Positions 42,742 to 50,946 of a stretch of DNA of 64,000 bases are shown here, piece by piece. Both the position numbers and the translations under genes were made by a program. Each line of letters begins with the position of its first letter. Position 1 is the stretch's first letter. The stretch is taken from assembly GCF_038150125.1 (NCBI RefSeq), contig NZ_JBBVMF010000003.1, positions 248,001 through 312,000 on the forward strand. The letters run 5' to 3'. This DNA comes from SW132 sp038150125. Lineage in GTDB: Bacteria; Bacteroidota; Rhodothermia; Balneolales; Balneolaceae. Below the pieces are notes generated by a model. The model saw nothing but the letters and a program-made list of their open reading frames with translations, was not told where the DNA came from and did no database searches.

Positions 42742-43653
42742 ATGGCAAGTTTTGGTGATTTAAACAGAGTCAATACAAATATTCAGTCGCTGGATTCCCA
42801 GCTGTCGCTGAACAGAATTAACAGGGATCTTTCCGACAACCAGCTGAAGCTGTCGACCGGTCTTCGGATCAACAAGGCAGAAGATGATGCGGCCGGATAT
42901 GCGATCGCAACGAAATTGAACAGCCGGGTGGCCGGCCTTGAGCAGGCAATGTCTAACGTGGGCGATGCCAAGTCGGTTCTTGATATTGCAGAGTCAAGCT
43001 TTGACACGGTGATGGACAACCTGATTGAAATGAAGTCTCTGTCGACTCAGGCAGCGAATGATACGCTTGGCGCTGAAGAACGGGGCTACATTGGTGACCA
43101 GATTTCCAAACTAGCCGAAGACATCAACGATATCGCTGACCAGACAGTATTCCAGGATACGCAGTTATTGAACGGTGCTGATGGTGGATATTCAGGATCT
43201 GTAGATCTGACATTCCAGGTTGGAGAGCGGGCATCAGATACATTGGAAGCATCTATAGATGCTGTGAATGTATCTGAACTTTTTGATGGCGCAGGTACTG
43301 GTTCGATTTCTGTGTCAACGGCTGGAGCTGGTGCTCTGTCGTTCGCTGATGGTGCCACGCAAGCAAGTGCTGCGGACTATCGCGGGTTCCTTGAAGGTAT
43401 CGACGGTGCAATTGAGTCAATGAACGGCCGTGTGAATGAGATCGGTATGACCCAGTCCTCACTGAGCATCCGTGAAGTAACGCTCTCGCAGTCAATCAGC
43501 GCGAACAGTTCTGCTTCGAGTCGAATTATGGACGCCGACTTTGCGAAAGAACAGAGTGAGTCGGTCAGATTGCAGATTCTGCAGCAGACCGCCACGTCCG
43601 CACTGGCCCAGGCCAACAACGGACCACAGTCTGTACTCGGATTCCTCGGCTAA
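42742..43653 (+). CDS. fliC: Flagellin, copy 2
   Basis: Encodes exactly the same 303 residues as copy 1. The DNA is identical by eye from the promoter (about 42648) through codon 229 or so. The last roughly 220 bases then differ at about 17 positions, all silent (for example AACGAA versus AATGAG, TCTGTCCGTCTT versus TCGGTCAGATTG). This mosaic points to gene conversion of the 5' part on top of an older duplication. The gene has its own sigma-28 promoter and its own terminator, so both copies should be expressed. Confidence 0.98.
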   Translation: MASFGDLNRVNTNIQSLDSQLSLNRINRDLSDNQLKLSTGLRINKAEDDAAGYAIATKLNSRVAGLEQAMSNVGDAKSVLDIAESSFDTVMDNLIEMKSLSTQAANDTLGAEERGYIGDQISKLAEDINDIADQTVFQDTQLLNGADGGYSGSVDLTFQVGERASDTLEASIDAVNVSELFDGAGTGSISVSTAGAGALSFADGATQASAADYRGFLEGIDGAIESMNGRVNEIGMTQSSLSIREVTLSQSISANSSASSRIMDADFAKEQSESVRLQILQQTATSALAQANNGPQSVLGFLG

Positions 43654-43691
43654 GACCGGACCCGGATCCTGACATAAGCAGTACAATTATT

Positions 43692-43726
43692 CAAAAGCCT
43701 CTCAAGAAATCGGGGGGCTTTTTTTG
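43692..43726 (+). terminator. Rho-independent terminator of flagellin gene 2
   Basis: AAAGCCTCTCAAGAAATCGG continuing GGGGCTTTTTTT: a GC-rich stem with a T tract, homologous to the terminator of copy 1. Confidence 0.85.
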
Positions 43727-43730
43727 TTTC

Positions 43731-43766
43731 AAGGTGCAGGGTACAGGGCGCAAGGTACAAGGTAGA
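43731..43766. repeat. Degenerate heptamer array (reverse orientation), second copy
   Basis: Reverse-strand heptamers of the type CCTTGTA CCTTGCG CCCTGTA CCCTGCA, the counterpart of the array at 42441 after flagellin 1. Confidence 0.7.
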
Positions 43767-43900
43767 GGCAGGGAGACGAGTTGGATGATTTTGAAATGTG
43801 GTGATCGAAAACTGCAGTGAATAACTATAGCCTGAAAAAAGTCTGCATTTTTCAGTATTAAATTTGACATGCACGGATGGCTATCTTCAACTTTCTACCT

Positions 43901-43991
43901 GCACCCTGCACCCTGCACCCTGCACCCTGCACCCTGCACCCTGCACCCTGCACCCTGCACCCTGCACCCTGCACCCTGCACCCTGCACCCT
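43901..43991. repeat. Heptamer tandem repeat (GCACCCT)13
   Basis: Thirteen uninterrupted units of GCACCCT. It takes the place that (CTTGAGC)n holds after flagellin 1, so the two arrays are positional counterparts with different units. Perfect arrays of this kind are prone to slip during replication. Confidence 0.97.
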
Positions 43992-44156
43992 GCTTCTTCA
44001 AGGGAGAGTCTGAAACTATAAGGAATTATAATCACACTGTAATCCGAATAATGCGTAGGTTTTAATTAGAAATCAGGATTGGTTTTGAGGGTATAAAGGC
44101 AATGTTTTCATCTTCATTATCCATCAGGGAAAGATATAACTACTAACTAAACAGTA

Positions 44157-45368
44157 ATGGCAGACCAAAAACAGCGCATTTATCTTTCTTCTCCCCATAT
44201 GGGCGGAGAGGAACTGGATTTCATCAATGACGCGTTCGAAAAAAACTGGATCGCTCCTTTGGGGTCGAATGTCAACGGGTTTGAGAAAGATCTTCAACAT
44301 TATACCGGCAGGGGGCACGCTGCAGCAATTACCTCTGGGACGGCAGGTATTCATTTGGCACTGATTTTGTGTGGCGTAAAACCGGGAGATGAAGTCATAT
44401 GCCAGTCATTCACTTTTGCCGCTACTGCCAACCCCATCCTGTATCAGGGTGCGAAACCTGTGTTTGTCGATTCAGAACCAGATACCTGGAATATGGATCC
44501 GGCTCTGCTCGAGGAGGCGATCATCGATCGCTTGACAGTGGGTGAGGGGGAAGAAAGTTCAAAACCCAAAGCAATTATCGCTGTTCACCTGTATGGCATG
44601 CCGGCAAAAATGGACAAAATTCTTAAAATTGGAGAGAAATATGGAATTCCCGTGATTGAAGACTCCGCAGAAGCCCTGGGTTCCTCCATCGATAATAGAA
44701 AGTGCGGTTCTTTTGGCAATCTGTCAATTCTATCGTTTAACGGGAATAAAATTATTACAACATCAGGCGGTGGCGCTCTTTTGGGAGACGACGAAGATAT
44801 TATCGCGAAATCCCGGTTCCTGGCCACACAAGCCCGTGATGATGCCCCTCACTATCAGCATTCAGAAGTTGGCTACAATTATCGAATGAGCAACATTGTA
44901 GCAGGCATTGGCCGCGGTCAGATGAAGGTGCTGGACGATCATGTGAACATACGGCGGCAGATCCACCAATTTTATTTTGATAATCTCGGACAGTCATGGC
45001 TTTCAGGTGACTCTAAGGCAGATCTAAAAAACCAGGCCTCTCCCATGGGGGTCTACTTCCTAAAAGAGCCTGAGGAATGTTTCAGCAACCGCTGGCTGAC
45101 AACGATCATCATCAACCCGGAAGAAACCGGCGGAGTAAGTCGTGAAGATGTCCGGCTCGCATTAGAAAAAGAAAATATTGAGTGCCGGCCGCTTTGGAAA
45201 CCGATGCACATGCAGCCACTTTATTCTGAGTCGCCCTATTATGGAAATGGTGTGTCGGAAGTGTTGTTTGAATTCGGTTTGTGTCTGCCGTCCGGAAGTA
45301 ATATGACGGAGGGGGAACGGGAAAAAGTTCTCTATTTTCTAAAAAAAGAACTTCGAATTGACGATTAA
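44157..45368 (+). CDS. DegT/DnrJ/EryC1/StrS sugar aminotransferase (PglE/PseC-like)
   Basis: A 403-residue PLP-dependent aminotransferase acting on nucleotide-linked 4-keto sugars. The start (IYLSSPHMGGEELDFINDAF), SGTAGIHLALILCGVKPGDE for cofactor phosphate binding, VIEDSAEALGSS with the PLP-stacking Asp, and SFNGNKIITTSGGG with the Schiff-base lysine are as in the family. The first residues resemble the UDP-4-amino sugar enzymes of the bacillosamine and legionaminic types. With the dehydratase next to it, it could make a UDP-4-amino-4,6-dideoxy sugar for glycosylation. No acetyltransferase gene is nearby. Confidence 0.85.
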   Translation: MADQKQRIYLSSPHMGGEELDFINDAFEKNWIAPLGSNVNGFEKDLQHYTGRGHAAAITSGTAGIHLALILCGVKPGDEVICQSFTFAATANPILYQGAKPVFVDSEPDTWNMDPALLEEAIIDRLTVGEGEESSKPKAIIAVHLYGMPAKMDKILKIGEKYGIPVIEDSAEALGSSIDNRKCGSFGNLSILSFNGNKIITTSGGGALLGDDEDIIAKSRFLATQARDDAPHYQHSEVGYNYRMSNIVAGIGRGQMKVLDDHVNIRRQIHQFYFDNLGQSWLSGDSKADLKNQASPMGVYFLKEPEECFSNRWLTTIIINPEETGGVSREDVRLALEKENIECRPLWKPMHMQPLYSESPYYGNGVSEVLFEFGLCLPSGSNMTEGEREKVLYFLKKELRIDD

Positions 45369-45603
45369 TTTTGCAAGGTAATTCGTCGGCCTGGAATAGC
45401 AGAAGAAAGGCTTTTAAAAGAGATATAAGACCGATTTTTGGTCATATATTGATAATCCTTAATTATAATATTGTAATCCATGTTTCTAATAAAATTAAAT
45501 ACATTGCTACAAACGTATAGTATTTGGTTATAACGACAATTATCAATTTAGTATCATTATTTACAGAAGATAACAACGTGCCTGCTGTAGATTAGAAATA
45601 ACA

Positions 45604-47610
45604 ATGTTTCCAAGAAGAGAACAGAATATGGAAGTCGAATCGTATAAGGTTAGGTACAAATATATAAACAGGTTTACCAGGGGGTTATTTTTCCTGGCGG
45701 GCGACACATTAGCACTTGTAGTGTCCTCTCTTGTGGCCTATTCAGTCCTTGCACCTTTTGCAGGATCAGAACGGCCGTTACCAGTTGAGTTCACAGGGCT
45801 GATGATAGTGTCTCTGCTTGCCGGCCTGTCGGTATTTCGCATGTATGTCGTAAACTGGCGCTACATGAGTATTAGAGAGCTTGTTAGAATATTTGGTGGG
45901 CTTACCGGAGGTGGGATTTTTTCACTGATAGTTGCAGAAATGTTTATGAACCCGGGAAATTTCGAGTATGCTTATACGGCCCTCACCCTTATTAATGCAC
46001 TTGTCCTTGTTGGCGGTTTCAGAATCAGTAAGCGGTTATACATTGAATTGGTATCTGCACCTAAAAAGAGAAAAAAGCACACTATCATTTTTGGTGGGGA
46101 AAGTGAGGGAGAGCAAATCCTGCGCGATATCCTCAAAAATGAGCGATGGAACCTCAACGTATGCGGCATATTTGATGACCGCATCATGCCGGGGCTTCTT
46201 CTTCATGGCACACGCTTTTTGGGCGGCCGTAGCGAGATGCTCGACTATATCAGGAACAATTCAGTTGACCAGCTGATCGTGGCGTTTCCGGAAATCCCCA
46301 AGAAAGACCTTAAAGAGATTATTGATGAGGTAAAATCCATTCGTCCCGATATGGATATAAAAGTCCTTCCGTCCTTCCACTCTATAACTGACGATCCGGT
46401 TGGCGTGAAGCATATACGCGATATTAGTATTGAAGATATTCTTGGGCGGGAGCCTGTGAAAATTGATATGGAATCTATAGAGAGCTCTATTACCGGCAAA
46501 ACCGTATTGATAACCGGCGGTGGCGGATCTATTGGAAGCGAGCTGGTACGTCAGTGCGCCAAACTCAACCCCGAGAGACTTGTGATGCTTGACGTGGATG
46601 AAACCGAGTTATTTCACATAGAGAATGAACTTAAGGCAAGTGGATCAAATATTATTCCATGCGTGGCAAATGTGGCTGATGAATTAAAAATGGACCGTAT
46701 TTTTAAGATGTACCGGCCTGATACCATATTTCATGCAGCAGCATACAAGCATGTACCGATGATGGAATCTTTCCCCGATGAAGCGATTCGCGTAAATGTT
46801 GGCGGAACAAGAAATCTTGCAGAGCTTGCATGCAGGTATAATGTCGGAAGATTTGTGATGGTATCGACAGATAAAGCCGTTAATCCTGCCAATGTGATGG
46901 GAGCCACGAAGAGAGTAGCAGAAGAGATATGCATGTCGTTTAACGGTACCTGTGATACCCGGTTTATCTCTGTTCGATTTGGCAATGTACTTGGATCAAG
47001 AGGGTCCGTTGTTCCCCTTTTCATGGAACAAATATCAAATGGTGGGCCTATCACACTTACCGATCCTAATATGAAACGGTATTTCATGACAATACCGGAA
47101 GCAGTGCTGCTTGTGATGCAGGCCGGCGCGATGGGAGATGGCGGGGAAGTGTTTGTGCTCGATATGGGTGATCCGGTAAAAATTATCGATATGGCCAGAG
47201 ATTTGATCCGACTTCACGGCCTGGAACCGGGTAAAGATATCCAGATTAAGATTACGGGGCTTCGTCCGGGAGAAAAGCTGTTCGAGGAGTTACTGAACGC
47301 AGAAGAAGGCGTTATTGATACCAATCATACCGAGATTTTTAAGGCGATATGTAGCAATAAACTTTCTAAGGATGACCTCGATACTAAGATTAACAGGATG
47401 ACAGAAATTATTAACAGCGGTGATATGAGCACTCTCCGAGATTCGCTGAGGGAAATTGTGCCGACGTACAATTTCAAACAGAGTGATTCAGAAAAGCTGG
47501 AAGTTGCCCAGAAGTGGGAAAAATCGACATCAAATAGCGGGGCTAAAAATGGCCGGACGGGATCAAAGGGTTTCAGAAAAAAAGATTCTGTTGCATCCGA
47601 GCTGGCATAA
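45604..47610 (+). CDS. Membrane-bound UDP-sugar 4,6-dehydratase (PglF/WbpM/CapD family)
   Basis: A 668-residue inner-membrane enzyme. Residues 25-130 hold four membrane segments. Residues 150-285 are a Rossmann-like CoA-binding-type domain (HTIIFGGESEGEQILRDIL). From 298 comes the extended SDR domain with GKTVLITGGGGSIGSELVRQ. The active-site part is MVSTDKAVNPANVMGATKRV, where the usual Tyr is Met, as in the PglF/FlaA1/WbpM group (Ser-Met-Lys). The usual substrate is UDP-GlcNAc, giving UDP-4-keto-6-deoxy-GlcNAc. The last 60 residues are a basic, disordered tail. An in-frame ATG at 45631 is a possible later start. It stands 235 bases after the aminotransferase gene. Confidence 0.9.
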   Translation: MFPRREQNMEVESYKVRYKYINRFTRGLFFLAGDTLALVVSSLVAYSVLAPFAGSERPLPVEFTGLMIVSLLAGLSVFRMYVVNWRYMSIRELVRIFGGLTGGGIFSLIVAEMFMNPGNFEYAYTALTLINALVLVGGFRISKRLYIELVSAPKKRKKHTIIFGGESEGEQILRDILKNERWNLNVCGIFDDRIMPGLLLHGTRFLGGRSEMLDYIRNNSVDQLIVAFPEIPKKDLKEIIDEVKSIRPDMDIKVLPSFHSITDDPVGVKHIRDISIEDILGREPVKIDMESIESSITGKTVLITGGGGSIGSELVRQCAKLNPERLVMLDVDETELFHIENELKASGSNIIPCVANVADELKMDRIFKMYRPDTIFHAAAYKHVPMMESFPDEAIRVNVGGTRNLAELACRYNVGRFVMVSTDKAVNPANVMGATKRVAEEICMSFNGTCDTRFISVRFGNVLGSRGSVVPLFMEQISNGGPITLTDPNMKRYFMTIPEAVLLVMQAGAMGDGGEVFVLDMGDPVKIIDMARDLIRLHGLEPGKDIQIKITGLRPGEKLFEELLNAEEGVIDTNHTEIFKAICSNKLSKDDLDTKINRMTEIINSGDMSTLRDSLREIVPTYNFKQSDSEKLEVAQKWEKSTSNSGAKNGRTGSKGFRKKDSVASELA

Positions 47611-48284
47611 GTTAAATAGTAATTTAGTTGTTCAGTGCAGTGCGACCCGATTTTTTTCCGAATATCTAGACTGAAGGAAAAGTAGAGCCACATGACTTTG
47701 ATAGATATGGATTGAGTGGTAGATTCATAATCAGGCCAGTGCAGTCAATACCTTTTCCAGGATATTTAATAACGATAGATTCAGAAACCGTCAGATGATT
47801 TTCCGGTGGATCATGAGTCATCTGTATTATGAAGCGGAGTGTCGTCATTGTCTTCGGTTCAGCACGCTATGTTATAAAACAAAACATTTAAGTATGCCGC
47901 ACCTTACCTTTCCTCCAAGGCTAAAACTGAATTTAAACGACCAATCAATAGGATGAGATAATAACTGGATGACAGCAGAAATGTGTATTATCGTTAATTT
48001 ACTGTTTATTTTGATAATTGAACGATGCACATCAGTTGCTTCTCAAATGGCTAATCCATTAGTAAAATTTAATCATAAAAGCGTATTTATAAGCTTTTTC
48101 ACCTAAGAGATTAATTTTTATTGGCTGCATAATTTCTTAACTATAGATATATCTGAGAAGATCTTGCTTATGCATTGGAGTGCACCATTTTTGGAAAATT
48201 AGAAAACAACGTAATACAATAACCGGCATTGTCGGAGAGTAAACGGATAGGCATTTAAATGATAGGGGAAAGAGGAATAATAAA
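47611..48284. other. Gene-free AT-rich stretch
   Basis: No gene is seen here. A 60-codon minus frame (47666-47848) has no motif or RBS. The length suggests a long leader for the WecA-like gene, but I find no hairpin or conserved RNA element that I can name. Confidence 0.4.
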
Positions 48285-49409
48285 ATGAATCTGTACGATT
48301 TGATGCTGATCGTGCCTGCTGTATTAACAGCTTACGTGATTAGTTACATATCTATGCCGGCCATTATAAAGGTCGCCGATTTGAAGGAGCTTATCGACAG
48401 TCCTGACGGTAAACGAAAGCTGCATAAGCGAATTGTACCCACTATGGGCGGTGTTGGAATTTTTGCTGCTTTTATGATTTCATATTCAGTCTGGGGTCAG
48501 GTCGTTGCAGTGGATTCATTCCCGTTTTTTATTGCAGCTCTTTTGATACTCTTTTTGATGGGGGTCCGTGACGATATTGTAGAATTAACCCCTTTCAAAA
48601 AATTTACGATTCAGATCATCGCATCAGTTATTCTGGTCTATGGCGGTGGTATTTCACTTAGTAGCTTCAGCGGACTATTTGGTATTGGTGATTTAAGCCT
48701 GTCAGGAGGCTCTGTAGCGTCTGTCGTTATACTTATTGCCATCATCAACGCTTACAACCTTATTGACGGCATTGACGGACTTGCAGGCGGAGTTGGAGTG
48801 ATTGCATCAAGCATATTAGGTATTTGGTTCTGGGGTGCAGGGTTTTTGAGTCTTGCAATTCTATCTTTTTCACTCTCAGGTGCACTAATCGGTTTCCTGG
48901 CATTTAACATGTATCCCGCACGTATTTTCATGGGCGATACCGGGGCAATGTCTGTTGGCTTTATATTGGGGTATCTTTCATTGCAGTTCCTGATTTTGAA
49001 TCACGGGTTGACAGCACAGCCATGGCATATAGCGAATGGCGAGATACTTGCCATATCAATATTAATCATACCAATCATTGATACGCTCCGAGTAATAACG
49101 ATCCGTCTTAAAAGTGGTAATAGCCCGTTTAAAGCTGACCGTAACCATATCCACCACGAGATACTGGAATTTGGGATTTCTCATCTTTACTCAGCATTCA
49201 TTCTATGGCTCATAAATATATTTATGATTGGTGCCGCCTATCTCACTATGCCATTGAATATTAACTTACAGCTGATTGTCATTCTCGCAATCGGATTAAG
49301 CTTTCTGCCAATTATCAAGATTGTTTACAAGGTTAGCAATAAAATATTTCACTTCGAATCTAATAAGGAAAATCAAGAGTCTCCGAAAACAGCTTACGAT
49401 ATGAAATAG
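48285..49409 (+). CDS. WecA/TagO-like undecaprenyl-phosphate sugar-1-phosphate transferase
   Basis: A 374-residue integral membrane protein with about ten to eleven helices. The family motifs are visible: the DD pair in LMGVRDDIVELTPFKK, NAYNLIDGIDGLAGGVGV, ARIFMGDTGAMSVGF and the HIHH loop DRNHIHHEIL. It transfers a HexNAc-1-phosphate from UDP to undecaprenyl phosphate, the first step of O-antigen, teichoic-type or capsule synthesis on the inner face of the membrane. Its place after the dehydratase suggests one polysaccharide or glycolipid pathway. Confidence 0.9.
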   Translation: MNLYDLMLIVPAVLTAYVISYISMPAIIKVADLKELIDSPDGKRKLHKRIVPTMGGVGIFAAFMISYSVWGQVVAVDSFPFFIAALLILFLMGVRDDIVELTPFKKFTIQIIASVILVYGGGISLSSFSGLFGIGDLSLSGGSVASVVILIAIINAYNLIDGIDGLAGGVGVIASSILGIWFWGAGFLSLAILSFSLSGALIGFLAFNMYPARIFMGDTGAMSVGFILGYLSLQFLILNHGLTAQPWHIANGEILAISILIIPIIDTLRVITIRLKSGNSPFKADRNHIHHEILEFGISHLYSAFILWLINIFMIGAAYLTMPLNINLQLIVILAIGLSFLPIIKIVYKVSNKIFHFESNKENQESPKTAYDMK

Positions 49410-49482
49410 TATTGAAAAGAGAAGCTGGCAGATTTGAGGAGAGGATTTGAACGAAATAAGACTGTTTTAGGCCACCTTCTAA

Positions 49483-49755
49483 TCAGGCGTCTGAATCGCC
49501 ATTACTTTTGCTCATATCGTATCCGTGCTGCATTTGGAAAAGCCATTCCGAGATCAGGCCTTTTTGGTGTGCCGTTATAAACAGGTCTTTGCTTGTCCTT
49601 GCCAGAATCAAACTATGAATGTATAGAGTAGTTCCTATAATTATCTCAGAGCTGAGCGGCCACTGAAGGCCACGCAATATCAGTAATATAATAGAAGCAG
49701 ACATAATGCTTACTGAGAAGTAATAGAGCAATGTGTATTTTAACGTGCCTTTCAT
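49483..49755 (-). CDS. Hypothetical two-helix membrane protein
   Basis: A 90-residue protein with membrane segments at about residues 8-28 and 36-52 and a polar C-terminus (GYDMSKSNGDSDA). I recognise no family. It is convergent with the WecA-like gene and stands alone before a long gene-poor stretch. Confidence 0.5.
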   Translation of the reverse strand: MKGTLKYTLLYYFSVSIMSASIILLILRGLQWPLSSEIIIGTTLYIHSLILARTSKDLFITAHQKGLISEWLFQMQHGYDMSKSNGDSDA

Positions 49756-50628
49756 AGAATATCCTTCATTAAAGAGCGGAATACGAGTTTACTGCGCATT
49801 TGTGTTATTTCGCTAACACTGTGTTATTTATGCGGCTCCTTATATTAATTAATTCTAATATTAATTAAAAATGGGTAACCCGATTCTAATCTAAATTGGA
49901 AAATAGTTTCAAATGAATGTGGGGTGACACATTTCAATCATGCAGTAATTGTCGGAAGGATTAATAAATTCTTAAATAAATTGCCGCTGCAATCAGGTCA
50001 ATAATCTAATTGAATATTACAGGTAAATGGAATTCAGTTCATTGAATACTGTAAGATTTTATTTCGAACAATATTACCAAAGATGTACAGATATGATGAA
50101 ATGTAGAAGGAGGTCACTGATCTGTATATTTTTATTTCGCAGTTGTGTTTAGGTTTTTAAAACTCTTGCCGATAATTAAAAGACAATGCTGATACACAAA
50201 TTTTCAGTGAATATATGTGAAATGTCAAAACCTTATTGGTCAGGCATATAGAAGTGAATATTATAATCAGTGTTATATTATTTATTACATATACACGTTA
50301 AATATATACAAATTGCTCAAAGATAATTGTATGTGTGTTAAGCATGTTCATTAAAATCTGAAAATAGTTTTAATGAGGTATTCTGAGAAAAGTTTAAGAA
50401 TATATTTTCTGAAATAAATTAAACGTAGGTGTAAAGACCTATACGGGAAAGTCTTAAGTGATTTTCACAGTTATCGAACAATAACTTTTGTGTAGATAAG
50501 TTTAATTTTGAAATAGGGATTATTAAAATTTATTCATTATTTTTATAGAAAGGTTTTTACAATCAGCACAATTATTATTTGTGGCAAAAATTTTACAATT
50601 ACAGTTGAAAGATAACAAAGCATAAGTC
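49756..50628. other. Long AT-rich gene-free stretch
   Basis: About 870 bases without a convincing gene on either strand. They are strongly AT-rich with many short stop-rich frames. No tRNA, tandem repeat or clear hairpin was found. It could hold regulatory RNA or be decayed DNA; nothing in the sequence decides this. Confidence 0.5.
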
Positions 50629-50880
50629 ATGAACATTAAATTTGTTAAGCGTTCACAGATAAAGTCAAGCAAACGGCGATCCTCAAAGTTCAAGCCTTTA
50701 ATGGACGCACTTGATAAACTTGAACCCGGTGGACAGGCAGTTGAAGTCTCGTATTCGAACGACAAGAGCGTTAATTCCATGCGAACTGCCGTTTATCAAT
50801 ATAATCAAGAGAATAACGTGAAGATTAAAAGTGGAAAAGACGCATCCAACAAACGAATTTATTTCTATCGTGAAAAATAG
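50629..50880 (+). CDS. Small conserved-looking basic protein, 83 residues
   Basis: MNIKFVKRSQIKSSKRRSSK, then LMDALDKLEPGGQAVEVSYS, and a final IKSGKDASNKRIYFYREK. The protein is basic and compact, without membrane segments. The pattern (a short domain that ends with a G-K-D-x-x-x-K-R-I-Y-F-Y-R motif) resembles small nucleic-acid-associated proteins, but I cannot name a family. A terminator follows 27 bases after its stop, and the reading frame is well bounded, so I hold it for a real gene. Confidence 0.6.
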   Translation: MNIKFVKRSQIKSSKRRSSKFKPLMDALDKLEPGGQAVEVSYSNDKSVNSMRTAVYQYNQENNVKIKSGKDASNKRIYFYREK

Positions 50881-50906
50881 ATAGAAACGTTATTAGGAAA
50901 TACATT

Positions 50907-50938
50907 AAAAAAGCCACACTTAGTTGTGTGGCTTTATT
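50907..50938. terminator. Bidirectional rho-independent terminator
   Basis: AAAAAAGCCACACTTAGTTG continuing TGTGGCTTTATTT: a perfect GCCACAC/GTGTGGC stem with A and T tracts on the two sides. It serves the small gene on the left and probably the leftward GH13 gene on the right. Confidence 0.85.
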
Positions 50939-50946
50939 TATGTTAC

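Noticed and set aside
43901..43991. CRISPR-like array
   Set aside because: The repeats are contiguous heptamers without spacers and no cas gene is in the window.
43877..44065. Plus-strand open frame over the GCACCCT array, reading as a repeat of Cys/Thr/Leu/His/Pro/Ala
   Set aside because: The frame exists only because a seven-base repeat without stop codons gives a 21-base protein period. No start signal or family. Treated as repeat DNA.
47666..47848. 60-codon minus-strand frame after the dehydratase gene
   Set aside because: No RBS, motif or partner gene; likely chance in an AT-rich gap.
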